This document shows positions 25,424 through 39,000 of a DNA stretch of 64,000 bases, piece by piece (position 1 is the first letter of the stretch; each line of letters starts with the position of its first letter). The stretch lies in the NCBI GenBank assembly GCA_920105805.1, contig CAKKTI010000002.1, forward strand, positions 124,001 through 188,000, in the 5' to 3' direction. The DNA is from Condylostoma magnum (Eukaryota > Ciliophora > Heterotrichea > Heterotrichida > Condylostomatidae). The notes beneath the pieces were generated by a model. That model saw only the letters and a list, made by a program, of their open reading frames with translations. It did no database searches and was not told where the DNA came from. A program made the translations under genes and the position numbers.

Positions 25424-27370
25424 CTAATTTTCCTCGTCACTATACACCTCTTCAGTGTCTGATAACTGTAGCATTTCTTGATCAGGCTTAATAAGCTCCT
25501 CAGTTCCCTGTTACTCCAATTTCTGCATAACCTCAACACCGTCAACCAACTCATTAAAAACAAGCTCAAATTTATTCTATGATAAATAATCACTTACTCT
25601 ATTCAAAGGAGGAAAAATAGGATCTAATGCAATTCTGAAAGCATTTTGTAATAAATTTGGTATTAGAAGCTATAAATAAGGAGAAGATTACTCTAAGCAA
25701 GGATTTGTGTTGACTTCTATTAGCCAAACCTTATAGTTATTATCTACTAAAAAGTCATATCCGAATATCTCAAAGCAATGGCCTCTTCTGTTTATATCAA
25801 TTTTCAAATAACTTGCAATAATTGTGTCTTTTACCAGTTATCGAATCTACGGTAGAATTTCTAAGTCAAAGCTGGGTTTTTTCTGAGTTTGGAAGTTTAA
25901 ATACCGTTGAAAGTCCCTGTAAGATAATTTGTTTCCAGGTTCAAATTTATTATAAGATTCACTGTACTTTTAAATGGCATCGTTGGTTAAATGCACAAAT
26001 TGATTTCCTATGTCATGAATCGAGTAAATTTCAGAGGTTGTTCTTAAATACCCGTCAGTATAGAAATAACCATGCAGAATTCCATTTACCCTCATGACTA
26101 GTGAATAAGTACGAATATCAAACTTCCGTTTATGTATTAAAAGAGGCCGTTCTATGTACTGCTAAACTATGTAAGTCCTAGGATTCCCAGTTTTAGGACA
26201 CTACATTTAATTAACTTCATCCTTTACCTAAGAAATCATTGAACATACTGAGATTCCATTGCCTCTATTGGAATTTTCTCCAGGTTTTACGATTCACAGT
26301 GAATTTTTGTTTCTTTTGAGGTTTGTTTAAAATTACTGTTCAAATTTTTAAAACTCCGGATCCTCCGACCCTTACTTAATATGAAACGTTATAGGCATAT
26401 GATCCATCATATCTTGACCCACTGCTTGATAGTAATTACGCATTGTCATATACAATGCTTTTTTATTAGCCAATACATAATTATTTTCTAGCTTATTGTG
26501 CATGACGATACTCTGAGCTTCCAATATAGAACTATTAGGCAAGGATGCGTATGATGTTGAATGTGTAATTTATTTCAGATTAAGTCCTTTTAGATCTACT
26601 AACCTTAACTGAAAATCCGGACATCTTATTCTATGAGGACAGCTTATAATAGGAACTTTGTATACCGGTGAATCCTCTGGAAGCTATTAAACAGGAAGTG
26701 ACTGTAACACCCCAGCTTCCTTTCACTAGGTCCATACTAAATTAGCCTAATTGATATCCTTTGTTCTAGTCCACCCCCTTTACTTCAGTATTTCATTCAC
26801 TATTTTAGAATTGTTTCCTCTGCCCAAGTAATAAAAATACTCTTTCGTATGCGTCACTTAAACTCCTAAAGAATCTTTTATCATTGTGTGGAACTACTGC
26901 TTTATGATCGGGGATGCCCTTACACTCCAATTCTTGTCCTTAACTGCGTCCTATACAGGATATTTCTCCTTATTGCACTTCTACCCAGTAGATTAAGACC
27001 TTTTGTGATTAGCAATCCTCATTTAACTTCTATTTCTAACTCTAGGCTTACATGACGCAGACTCTTTCTTCTCTTCAATCGTCTCAGGTTAATTCGATAA
27101 TGGCTTTGCAGTTTTCTAGTCAAAAATATTCCTTACTAAAAGCATATTAGCTTGTATTCTTAACTGAGTTCCAATCTATTTCGCATTAAAATACTTAGAC
27201 CGCAGGGCCAATTTACTCTTTTCAATATAACTATTATTCTTAGCAGGAGATAACACTATTTTCCTGCCAGGCAAATAATTGCGTATAGGTGACAAAAATT
27301 AGCCTGTTTAGAAGCTATAGTTAACTGCTTAAATTAAACTAGAAGTATGCTATCGTTTACCTTAGTACAT
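25424..27370 (-). CDS. Tubulin-tyrosine-ligase-like (TTLL) enzyme, probable glycylase or glutamylase
   Basis: 648 residues. It probably ligates amino acids to tubulin tails in cilia. The TTL domain is clear: W-I-V-K-P-G-E-N-S-N-R-G near residue 360 (Trp by TGA), Q-Q-Y-I-E-R-P-L-L, R-K-F-D-I-R-T-Y, N-Q-F-V-H-L-T-N-D-A-I-Q, and F-E-I-F-G-Y-D-F...W-L-I-E-V-N-T-N-P-C-L-E near 550, which contains the Mg2+/ATP ligands E and N. The N-terminal ~170 residues are basic and disordered; the C-terminus is acidic. S-P-V-Y-K-V-P and the H-L-T-N-D context resemble the TTLL3/8/10 glycylases more than glutamylases, but this is not decided. It ends with three tandem stops TAG TAA TAA. It is divergent from the patatin gene with 14 bp between starts. 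Confidence 0.92.
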
Positions 27371-27384
27371 TAATTTATATAAAA

Positions 27385-28362
27385 ATGCTGCGTTTATTGT
27401 TGAGTTTATTTGGAGCATCTTTAGCTGAAAATACTTGCCGAGGTGTTGCTTTCTAGGGTGGTGGGAGTCACGGGGCATATGAGTCTGGGGTGGTAAGCGG
27501 CCTATCATAGCTCTTGTCTTAATAAGAGCTGGAGTATGACTATGTTACTGGAGTGTCAGTAGGAGGGGTCAATGCGGGAGGATATGCTATGTATGAAAAG
27601 GGGTAGGAAGCACAGGCTGCGGAATTTGTTAAGAATTCATGGCTGAGTATGACTGGACTTGGAAATGTGGTTAGTTTATGGAATTATGATCCTATTGATT
27701 GGTTGTTTTATAAGCCATCTTTAGTCAATAATGCTCCTCTGAAACAGTTTTTGAAAAAATTGGTTTTTTAGGATATCTAAAGAAATGTAGCTGTTACTGC
27801 TACTAATTTTAATACTGGAGATTAAAACACGTTTACTGGGGATATAGGAGTTAATAATTTTCTAGAAGCTATCATGTGCTCCTCTGCTATTCAATATGTG
27901 TTTCCACATTAACAATTCCAAGGAGAGGTTTATGTAGATGGAGGTGTTGTTCTAGATTTTAACATTTATACTATTGTTAATTATTGTAGAGAGTAAGGTT
28001 TTGAAGATGAAGACATACAGTTAGATCTAATGCTTGATACTTTCGTTAATATAAGTGAGATTCATGATGATAGCTAACTGAAACACATCTGGAACGTTAT
28101 GGAAAGGGTAAAGGAAATTAAGGATTTGGATAATTAGAAGAAATGGGTTGACAAGGGCCTTAATTATTACCCTGAGGTTAATTTTAGGTATATTGTGTAT
28201 CCGTCTGAAGCTTTAGGGTCTAGCTTTGATTTCTCTCCTGAAACTATTAGAAAGTTAATTGAATTAGGAGAAAAAGATATCAAAAATTTAGTAAACAATC
28301 CTTAAAGCATTGAAGAAATCGCGGCTTATGCAAGGAGTTATAAGATAATCAAGAGTGATTGA
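27385..28362 (+). CDS. Patatin-like phospholipase, secreted or lumenal
   Basis: 325 residues with an N-terminal signal peptide (M-L-R-L-L-L-S-L-F-G-A-S-L-A). The catalytic features of the patatin fold are intact: the oxyanion-hole G-G-G-S-H-G-A-Y, the nucleophile elbow G-V-S-V-G-G (Ser) and the D-G-G box (Y-V-D-G-G-V-V) supplying the Asp of the Ser-Asp dyad. The enzyme is predicted to hydrolyse acyl chains of phospholipids or other lipids. TGG is used for Trp here, and TAG/TAA for Gln (e.g. F-Q-G-G-G). It ends TGA followed by TTAGTTAA. Close relatives occur in many ciliates and bacteria; signs of recent transfer were not evident. Confidence 0.92.
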
Positions 28363-28420
28363 TTAGTTAAGTTTAGTTCCAGCATATTTGAGTGCATAGT
28401 ATCTTTTAAAAATATATAAA

Positions 28421-29251
28421 ATGGGAAATTGCTGTGAAAGCAGAGATAGCTTTGGTGGAGATTCGTAAAATCAAATGAGTCAGAAATCTCATAGTAAATT
28501 TTCTAAATCATATCAGCTTTAGTTTACTTCGGACCACAGAAAAGTAAGCAAATTTAACTTGATAAATAATTTAATTACAGAGAGAGATTTTCTTAAAGCT
28601 ATTCGATATATTTCAGACAACTCTAGAAGCTAAATAAAAATTAGAAGCTTGTAACTTATACAAGAAAGACAGTAAGCTTACAAAAACAACTTAAAAAACT
28701 ATTTTTAGTTAATATCCTAGTAATTAGATTGAATTGTCGAGCAATATAAAATATTTCCAAAGGATTTACTAAGAAACTTAGGGATTACCTAAGAGATATA
28801 CGATAACTCCTTTGAGATACATCATAAAAAAGTTTTAATATTGAACAAATTCACTAGACGCTTAAGAGTCGATATAGAACACACAACAAGAGTTAGAAAA
28901 GAGTTTACTTAATAAAATCTTGCTCAATGTCTTAGAGGTATTCCATAAGCATATAATCATTATATTAGCACCCATGGCTAGATATAGGACATTCAATAAT
29001 TCATTTACTATAAAGCATATGAAACTGACTATATAACAGAGAAATTCCAAGTAAACGAGTTTTAACTAGCAGCCGCGTTATAAAAGTACAATTTCAACAG
29101 CTCATAAATGTTTGAAAAGTAAAGAAAGTTTTGGTAGGAAATAGAAGGGAGACTTGTGCTTAAAGATGGAAGACTACAATCCCTACTACCAGAAGACGTA
29201 ATTGGTGTATATTCATATGCCTTTCTACACCTCAATATACCCAAAAATTAG
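28421..29251 (+). CDS. MGNCC-anchored helical protein of unknown function (276 aa)
   Basis: It starts M-G-N-C-C-E, predicting N-myristoylation and palmitoylation. The body is mostly helical and basic, with repeated Lys/Arg/Gln segments around residues 40-200 and no catalytic motif recognised. The C-terminus reads P-E-D-V-I-G-V-Y...L-N-I-P-K-N and ends at TAG 29249-29251. Treating that TAG as Gln would extend the frame into the following kinase gene, so TAG is taken as the stop. It could be a membrane-associated adaptor; this is inference from the acylation signal only. Confidence 0.7.
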
Positions 29252-29279
29252 TTATTATTTTTCTACAAGCCTAATAATA

Positions 29280-31223
29280 ATGTCGAAAATACAAAGTAGC
29301 AATAGCGTTTTTCAGAACTTAAACCCCAGGTTTTCTCGCTTCTCTTCAACATGGAAAAGTAGAATTAAGTTTAAAAGTGAATTGAAATTTGATCCAGAAC
29401 TCCATACAGATCTTGATAATTTCAGAGAGTCAATTATACCAAAAGAAGCATTTGTTATAAGAAACCTAGACACAGGTGAGGAGTTTGATACACGTAATCT
29501 TGATACTCGCTAAATAGAAAAAGTTACTGGAAAAGGTAAATTAATTGAGCATTATTTTGAGCAGAAATCAGAGTCAAACCTTGCTTTATGATAAGCAGTT
29601 AATGATAATGATTCTTATAAATGCATTGAACTTCTACATCAGTCAGATCCAGCGAAAAGGCCTGATGTTAATTTTTTCTCTTTGCATAATTGAACAGCAC
29701 TGCATATAGTAGCAGATAAGGGGTATTACGAGGTTTGTGAGGTTTTGATATATGAAAGTGATTACATAGCAATTAATTGCGAGACTTCTCTAGGCTTAAC
29801 TCCTCTTATGCTTGCAAGTACTGGCGGATTTAATGACATAGTTATTATTTTACTAGAGAATTAAGCTGATATAGACAAGTAAGATATAGAAGGAAATACA
29901 GCTCTACATTTTGCTGCGTAGTCTGGAAGACCAGCTACTATAAGGATTCTGTTGAGTTACGGGGCCAGGCTGGACATTAGAAACAATATAGGTCTAGTGC
30001 CCGGAGATATGGCAAATGAGTATAGTATTATAGAATTACTGGATTTTGTGTAGACTGATTACTCCAGAACTCCTTTGTATGGAGTGATTCTACCACACTC
30101 CAGAAGAGATCATATAAAGAATTTTCTTAGATTTAAGCCTAAGAAATAGAGAGTTGATATTGTTTAAGTGTAATTTTTATAAAGACTAGAAGATATGCAT
30201 CAGCCTGATGTAAAGGCCAAGGAACATGGAGTCACTCCTTATGATTTCGAAGGATTGGCGTGTATTGGCCAAGGAAGTTTTGGGGTTGTCTATCTAGTTA
30301 GGTACATACCCAATAAAAAGCTATACGCTTTAAAGGTTTTAGATAAGGACAAAGTCCAGGAAAGTAATATCATGAAATATGCTCTTTCAGAAAGAAATGT
30401 ACTAAAAAACATTAAGCATCCCTTTATTGTAGGATTGAAATATGCTTTTCAGACTCCGAAATGTTTGATTCTTGTTATGAAGTATTGCAACAATGGAACA
30501 TTAGCATAGCATATACGACGACATAAGCAGTAAGTTTTACACAGTCTTAATGAGTCTGAGTCTAGAATACATATAGCTTAGATTATACTAGCTATAGGCG
30601 AGCTGCATAAACACGATATAATTTTCAGAGATTTAAAACCAGATAATATAATTTTTGACAAAGACGGCTATGCATGTCTCACCGATTTTGGACTATCAAA
30701 AGAAGGTGCAGTAGCTAACCAAGTAAACCAGTCAGTATGCGGGTCTTTGAGTTATCTAGCTCCAGAGATGGTATATAAAGTAGGCCACACTCAAACCTTA
30801 GATTGATACTCAGTAGGGACTGTTCTATATGAAATGCTAATGGGCTCTCCTCCTTACTTCACATCGGATCTAGTACTGATGCTAGAGAAAATTAAGTAAG
30901 GGAAACTTGAATTCACTAGGAAAATTTCAAATTAGGCATAGGATCTTTTAAGAAAGTTGCTTAACAGGGATCCGAATAAAAGATTAGGGAAAAATGGAGT
31001 AGAGGAGATTCTAGAGCATGAGTGGTTTGAAAATATTGATTGAGAGGATATACTGCAAAAGAAGTTCGAAACGTTTATTGATCATAATAAAAGAAGGACG
31101 CAGAGGAATGGCTCTGTTTCGCTTTAGTAAATGTTTGGGCCGTTGCATGCTAATAAAGAAGATACTTATAATGTACAAGATTGGTCGTTTATGCACCCCG
31201 AGCGAGGCACTGCTTTAGGTTAA
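29280..31223 (+). CDS. Ankyrin-repeat / AGC-type protein kinase fusion
   Basis: 647 residues. Residues ~95-260 contain about four ankyrin repeats (W-T-A-L-H-I-V-A-D-K-G; L-T-P-L-M-L-A-S; N-T-A-L-H-F-A-A). Residues ~315-580 form a kinase domain: G-Q-G-S-F-G-V-V-Y, A-L-K-V-L, F-R-D-L-K-P-D-N, D-F-G-L-S-K, and S-Y-L-A-P-E replacing A-P-E. D-W-Y-S-V-G has Trp by TGA. The S-K and C-G-S-L-S activation segment and the tail (W-F-E-N-I-D-W, then an extension) are typical of AGC kinases. The regulatory input is unknown, presumably protein binding through ankyrin repeats. TAA at 31221 is taken as the stop; earlier TAG TAA at the tail read as Gln. Confidence 0.88.
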
Positions 31224-31352
31224 TTTTTTGTTAAAATTTATATAAGGTAAAATTATAAATTATAGGGCTATATCTTTTACGATTAAATGTATTGCAATCA
31301 ATTAGTTAATACACAATATTAAAAGTTATGAAATAAATTATTAAACTTAATA

Positions 31353-32156
31353 TTATCCTTGGCTTTATAACGCTCTTTCTTAAACAATTTTATTATAATT
31401 ATTCAAAGTTTCAGTAAAAGTTTGAATGGTAAACCTTCTGGATTTAGTAATAGATATATCGTGTACATAATCTCCATAAAAGATATTTAAATCCAATAAA
31501 CTCAAACTAGTATTTGGATCAAACTTATCTGCAGTAACAGGAGGAATTTATCCATTTATCATTCTATTCATAACGTTAAGTCCTAGTTTATATCCTCCAA
31601 TTGCAAAAATTGCGCCAATTTAACTCGTGAATTCCTCAGCTTCACGTGCTGTTAAAGACTCAAGGGTAGACCCTAGCTCTTCTTAAGTCATTATATTATC
31701 ATCACCAGGTTCTGGAATATCAAAATTTTAAATACTCCTTAAAATTTCTCTTGGGTTGTATACAGATGTTAAATAGGGAGGTATTATTTAATTCGGATCA
31801 AAAGTATCCATACCTTATTTATAACCCAACCAATTCAAAGGCAAAGAGTTTTAATTGTATTAAAGAGAAATAGGTTCATAGTCATTATAGTCAAAATATC
31901 CAAATTAAGGAGTTGCTTAATCATTTCCTCCCATGGCTGATAAGTTAATACCTGGAGTAGCTTATAGAACGAAAAGGAAATCCCTTCCATACAAAACATT
32001 CAATTGACCCAAGCTAATATAATCTGTATTTAATTCAAAATTTCCTGCAAGATTATAGTAATTGTGATTATCTTAAGCAGATTATTAGAGTCTTATGCTT
32101 GAGGCAGATTGAAGTAGTGATATAGCCAAGTATAAAAATACAATTTTAAATGACAT
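31353..32156 (-). CDS. Secreted protein of unknown function (about 267 aa)
   Basis: The N-terminus is a clear signal peptide (K-I-V-F-L-Y-L-A-I-S-L-L-Q-S-A-S-S). The mature part is Asn/Tyr/Pro-rich, with Q-F-G-Y-F-D-Y-N-D-Y-E and an acidic Ser/Thr/Glu segment (M-T-Q-E-E-L-G-S) near residue 170. No cysteines, transmembrane helix or catalytic motif were recognised. Low-complexity Gln codons are TAA/TAG. The end is ambiguous: several TAA codons follow within 20 nt, and TAA at 31353 is chosen. It may be an extracellular or cortical matrix protein, which is inferred only from the signal peptide. Confidence 0.68.
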
Positions 32157-32231
32157 TTTATATTCGTTTTTAACGAATTTTTGTATCAAGACGAAAATTT
32201 CTATATTATACTTAAACCTGCATTTTAGTAT

Positions 32232-33047
32232 TTAAAACATTTCTACGATAGATCCATTCAAATTAAAGTGTTTCTTTAATTTGCTATTCATTACTATACT
32301 TTTTCCCAATTAAGTTAACATTTTAAAGTAGGATCTGTTGATAAACTATTATTAACTATATTATTACTAAGAGCCACTTAGCATCTTCTTACAAAAGTAA
32401 GTTTTGTACAACTTTTACCAATTAGTCCTAAATGTTATATTAACTAGCAGTCTTATCAATTTCATTTAGCATATTTCTATGTTGATATTTGAAATAAAAT
32501 TAAGTTATCATTACATGTTATTTATGTAAGATTCTATTTAAAATGATGATTAATGTTTATTTTTTATCTGTAAATTTATAGCATCTATCAAATTTTTATA
32601 TTCTGTCTAAATTCTTATGTACTTATCTTAATCATAATTCAAAACTATTCTATTTGCATATGGAAAACTTCAAATTATCATAAGTTTTAGAATACTGAAA
32701 GAGTAGATGTTCAAGAGGTTGAAAAGGCTATATTAATTTCTTCATTTAAAAATGAGAAATAACTATATTACACTCAATTAAATTTTAGATTGTATAATTA
32801 TAATAAAAGCTATATATTTTGAGTAAATTAGTAAATCTATTAAGAAACATATTATATAGTAGATCTTTATAACTTCAATTATGCTTTGTATGACAAAATA
32901 TAAGCTATCTAATAAGTTCCAATAAATTATTACTCCCTGAAGCCAGTAGTCATTTGCATAACAATTCCAAAAAGTGCAAAGATGTAAATACCTTTCCTTT
33001 GATAGTCTATATTCATATCTCGATGAAAAATTAGAGATTCTATACAA
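32232..33047 (-). CDS. Membrane protein of unknown family (about 271 aa)
   Basis: The ATG at 33047 lies 23 bp after the DNA-PKcs stop on the same strand. Residues ~45-95 contain two or three hydrophobic helices (L-L-D-S-L-Y-F-V-I-Q-S-I; Y-Y-I-I-C-F-L-I-D-L-L-I), followed by a Lys/Asn/Gln-rich helical soluble region. Two or three TGA read as Trp. It ends at TAA 32232-32234. The frame continues without a break into the secreted-protein gene downstream, but that gene has its own signal peptide, so they are treated as separate. It could be a fragment of an ion channel; not supported by a filter or voltage-sensor motif. Confidence 0.55.
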
Positions 33048-33070
33048 TTTAAAACAAATCTAATAACTAA

Positions 33071-36000
33071 CTAAAAATGTGGTAACCATCCAACCCAAGT
33101 CCTACCAAGAATATTAGGATCTGTAGCATGTTCTAACAATACATCAACCTATTTTTCAACCGAAAGCCCCTCAGTTCCAGAATTTTACCTTAAACTTTCA
33201 CTATCCCCAGCAACAGCTTAGACAATAGCATTATAATACGGATAACTTCTATGCCTTGTTTAATTTAACTCTTCAATCATTATATACGCAGAATTATACC
33301 CGATTAACTTCTTCTGCATAGTTTGTAGCTTTAGCTTGGGGTACCAGGAAGCATCTCCTTAAGTAACAGAGCCTTGAGGTAATGACTACGAAACAGATTC
33401 TTTATTAACTGATATTTTAACCCAATCCAACAACGGATCTTTAAGGAAAACTTCACTGCAGTCTAGAATAATATTTTTATGCTTTTTCAGGGCTTGTAAG
33501 CAATAAATCATCGACTATCTCAGTGTTCCATTAATTCCTTCAGGCAAAGTCATGCAAGCTAGTTACCTAGTTAGCCTAAAAGGCATTAACTCAGGAATTC
33601 CTAGTCCAATTCCCGACCCAAAGGCGATTCCAAAGTCAATTGCAATTAAGCTTCCATCGCTCTTATCTACTAAAAAGTTCTCTAAATGTCTATCTCCTAT
33701 TCCTAGAATATATCCGCATACACTAATAGCTGCTAGTGTGTTTATAAATCTTTAACGTATCTACAGAAAGCTTTCGGAAGATGAACTTAGAGAAATCAAC
33801 CCTTATCTCACTAAATCCCATTATGATAAAGCCTCATGATGCCTGAATTACTGTATTATTAACTCCTTTTACGATGCCAAAACTTATAAATGCTATTCTG
33901 GCAGTCGACTTGATGAGTTGGCATTTAAGGAGCTCAGTCAAGTCATTCTATGTTTATTAGCGTCTGATTGGTTTATATCGTTTACATTATAATGCCTGTT
34001 GAACTCCCTGTTAATCATTTACTTTAACGGCTCTGTATTGTCAATCCACTCTAAAACTCCTAAAGATTTTGTAATTGGGATCACTGAGAATGTTTTAAGC
34101 TGTATTTGGGAACGAGCACAGTTGGGATCTTAGGCTAGAATTTGATTCATTACTTGGAATAATTACTGTATTCGTTAATCAAGTCTCAAATCTTCCCCTC
34201 CTTTTACCAGTATAAAGTACTCCTTTTCATTAGTTGCGTTGATAGTTAATCGTTTAGGTCTTCTTATGGAGCCTAGAATCAACAAATTTCTATTAAAGCT
34301 TGCAATTTTTATAGGAGAATTGCTTATTGGCTAAGTTATACCAGATATTTAACCGGGAAGTTCTAAAGGAGTGTTATTGTTTTAAGAAATATCATAATCT
34401 GCTATTCATTCTGAAAATGCACTCACTTCTTATGTTCCGTATGCGATTTGTTATTCACTTAATTGCTTTAATAGGGAAGCTGTTAATTAGTTGAATTAAG
34501 CTAAATTTATGCCTTATAGCTGCTCTCCTTTACTACCTAGAACTCTTATAATCTATTAGTATCAATCAGATGCAAATTTTCTATTATATGTCCCAATTGC
34601 CCCTCCTATGCCTATATGCTGTAGTTCAACTGTACTTTGAATTAGCTGTTATACCCAATACTGAACAAAATATTAGTCTTGAATATCATCCACGAACACT
34701 TATCTAAGTCCATCAATTCAGTACTTTAAACGATGTTCAGGGTGAGTTAAGCAATCTAAGGCTTCCACAAAGTTTCCTAGGTGATCTGACTCAGTATAGA
34801 AACTATGCAGGATTTCCTATGCCTCAGTTCTCTGTTATTGCAATCGCTAAAATTAGGAATAACTTTCAACAGATATAAAGCATCGATAGGGGTAGTATAT
34901 AGTTTAAGGGTAAAACTATACTAGTTTTTAGACAACTGATACTAATACTTCACTTTATTAGCTGTCAATTATGGCTAAAATCTACGAAATCCACTTAATA
35001 AACATTCATCCAGGTACATTTGCAATGTTTTGTCTAAAAGCCTAAAAAGTAGTTTGATATTTAAGTAATTCTAGCATTCTAGGAAACAAGTCATGAGCTC
35101 TTTATAACTTAGCTTACATACCAACTAATCCATTAGTTACAACAGTCCTAGCTAGAAACTCAGGCTACAGTTAAATTTTGTTCAATAAAACTCCTATATA
35201 ACCTCTTCTGTTTTCATCCTCTGTTTCATATTCTCTTAGCAGCTTATCACAGAATAGAGCTAATTTCAACTATGCTTATACATTAGAAGCTTCTTTTATA
35301 TTATCATAGGCCTTCTTAGCGAATTCAGAAACTTCGTCGATTCCTTCGTTTTAAGTTTAATCTAATAAAACATCAGTAATCTTTTTACATATTGAGCCAA
35401 TGAATATATTTAATTACTCCTTATCCGCCCCTTCGATAGTTTCAAGACTAGTTGCTCCTATGGCTTACTAAAACTTTTATACTAAATCTGCAAATGGAAT
35501 TTGATCTGATAGCTAAATATGCTGCTTTATTTACAGTTTTATTATATTTGAGACAAGGGAAATAGGGAAACTTTTACCACGCTTTTTACTGATTGCTTAT
35601 CTTAGTTATTTATGAGCTATGTCATACTTCTGTAGTTTAATAAAGCATTCTGCTGCTTTAGTGTATTATAAGCATTTGTAGTTTTTGAAATCAATTAAAT
35701 CTACTTTACCAGATTCATTTAATTACTAGAAATAAAGCTCCCTTCCAAAAATTATATCATCCCATGTATCTGAATTATCATAGAAAATAGAAGGTAGTCT
35801 TTAGCTTCATATTTATAGCTATTAAACAACTCTTTAAGCATAATCTTCTTATGTTTCTGTAGCTTTTAAGTCAGAGATACTCAAAAACTCGGTACATTCT
35901 ACAAATTTCTCGATTCTCTATACTAATTTATGCTTTGATTATACGGACAAATCACTCAATCCTTATCAATTTTCCACGATTCTACTAAACTCTTCATCAA

Positions 36001-39000
36001 TATAATACCGGGCTCTATCATAATCATTATCCATTACATTTAAAATAGACATCTCATAAGCAAATTTATTATACAAAATGCTAGGATTCACTTTGCTTAA
36101 CGATTATTTGATATCATCAGTATTGAATAACCTTAAATTTCCTTTAATAAAATTTGAACTACCACTAGAGGCCTTGTCTACTAAATTCTCCCATAAACTC
36201 AGCTGATTCATACAATCAAGATACTACTTAGTGATTTCTTTCTTCAAATTCCTGTCTAATTAAATCCCGTCTTCTAAAATCTCTTCAAACTTTTTCTTAG
36301 CAGCACTAGTCTATCCCCATACCTTCATTTCCATTGCCTCGGCTAAATCCTCTCCGAAGTTAAAGGCAATTTATTTCCAAATTCCTTGACTACCTTCATA
36401 ATCTCCCATCTACTCATAAATTTTAGCCAATGCAAGCCAATATCCTTTAGTATGCAAAGTTAACTCAGGGTTCTCATTTCCACTTTTAGTCACTACATTC
36501 CCCTTTTAATCAGAAGTAGTGTCAATTCTTAAAATACACTCTTATAGTAAAATAATCGCAGAGTGGTAGGATAGCCCTTGAATTCCAGTTCTTACTATGT
36601 GGCTTGGGCTTAGTTTTCCTACAAATTCCCCGTTTAGCTTGATTACTTCAATTGCTGATTTATAAACACATCCCATGACAATAGGAGAACATTTTTCACT
36701 GTATTTTATAATAGAAGCCAGTCCTTTCATTAATCTTTCTCTGTATTCGTAGTTATTTTCCGTTATGTATAAATTGGTGAAAATGGCTATTCAGGTATGA
36801 GCTGCTATATTTGAGTCCAGCGTGCATAATTGCAGCAAGGGTAGCAAAAGGTCTTTATAAGTGATTTAAACATCAGGTAAGTTTCCAGTTCTATACCTCC
36901 TTACAGCCTAAGCATGCCTAAATCTCTTATTTTATATCTACTCTTGCAATTACTTCTACCTTCGTTGCTTAAGTATAAAACTGTAATCCATATTAACAGG
37001 ATCTACTCTCATATGCCGAACTCTTCTTAACTAGCTTGGCTGGGTAGGTACAGGAAAACTGTCTTAAACTCTATTTGACCTATAAGACAAAGAGAACTAA
37101 GGAGTAATAGGCATACTTCCTTGTTAAGTAATATCAAATTTCATATCGACAAATTCACATAATCCCAGTGGCTGCTAGTACAATTATCGCTCATAATCAG
37201 AACTTAATTCACTTAATCGTATTAGAAGATGCGAAGCAGCTGAAATCCATTATTCTTCTTCCGTTGGAGAATATAAATCAGTTAAAATTTGAAGTAATCT
37301 TTAAGTTGGGTTTACTGACAATCGCTGGTCATTATGCCAAAAGTCTAAAATATCTTGTGATAGGTCAGGGTCTGTTAAGGCTTTCAATAAAACTGATCTT
37401 GCGTGAGGAATTAAATGCTGTAAGTTGAAATGGATGCAAGTATCGTATATCTTACGCATTAGTTGAGTAGTTAAAAGCCTAATTTCTGCGTTTTAACTAT
37501 AGGAGTAGTCTTTTACTAGGGGAATCATGTTAGAAATCAATGTCTGTACCTATGGTTAATGAAAGATCTCAGTTAAATCTAATAAAAGCCTTAAAAGTGA
37601 TAGTTTATGTGCTTCATCAGTATCACTTACTATCTTTTCTTTATCTCGACTCATATATCCAATTAAATCCGGAAGATTTCCAAACCCATTTTACAATTTT
37701 ACTCAATTTGCGTAGTTTTAAGTAATTTCCAGCAAATACGATCTACTGTGCCCACTTAAAGAAGGATATAGTCCACTTAGTTTCAATACAATTTACGTGT
37801 TTTCCAGAATTTACGGGAAATTTACAGAAATTTTACTCAAAACTCCTATAATTCCAGCTAACTCTCTTCCTTCTAATGATTAAATAAACCTGCATACCTC
37901 TTATTCAAATTAGCTTTATTCTCTATTTTCTAAAATCCATTTAAGCCTTAATCCAATTACCTCTCCAACTGCTAAAAGAAGTTGCCTTCTATTTATATTT
38001 AAGCACTTTAGCAAGCTTTCATCTAATATATGTGACTTAGCTTGGTTGTTATCAAGTACAGCAACCTTATTCTCTAATGCGTACTTATATACCATAATTC
38101 CCGTCATTTTTCATGCTAAGGCAATTGACTCATCCTCTCCTTATCTTGCTTACTTTTTTAGCATTCCGTCAATATACTTAAACTCTATACTTATCAATCC
38201 AGTTCAGTTTTATATCAGATTTCCTATGATATCTAAATTTGACTGTAAAACTGCTTTCCTGGTATCAGCCCCAACCCTTACTAAATAATTTACAAACTCT
38301 TTAGCAATTCTATCTTTTCCTATAGGGATAAAATTGTCCCAATCATGAATAAACACACTAGTAACGTCTCTTAGAAAATAATGAAAGCCAGTACCTCCGT
38401 TTTGATTATTTCCCATTACTCTAGTCATAGATTCAAACCAGTCAATTTTCCACTTTTCGAATATATGCGGCCTGTTGACTATCAATTTTAGTATAAACAG
38501 CTTCACTGAAATCTGCTAAGGCCCACTTAACTCCTTATGAAGAACTTACATTCACTACGGCATCTGATTTCAGGTATTGTTGAATAAATCGTATTACTTA
38601 TCTAATGTGTTAAGCATTGGAAGCATAATTAGCTATTGGTTAATTTCGTCAAGTTCTAAATCATCTTCTTATTCTATTATTTCTTATTAGACGTGAATTA
38701 TTGGCTTTTTATACACTGATTGTTAAGACTGGGAAAAAATAGATCCATTTATGTAGAGATCTGCTAAGGAAACACTTTTAGATTGCACTTATTATCTATA
38801 AACTCTTAGAGTTTTAAAATCAGTCAAAGGCTCAAATTCATAGTCTATTTTATCCTCAAACATACTGGCTCAGATTGTATCGTTAAATAGGAAATTAAAG
38901 TATATCTTTTCTTAGCTTTAAGTTGCTGTTATTACATAAGAAAGACAGTAGAAATTGCTTTGCATAAAAAAGATCAAAGCTTATTTCCCGTAGTTTAAGT

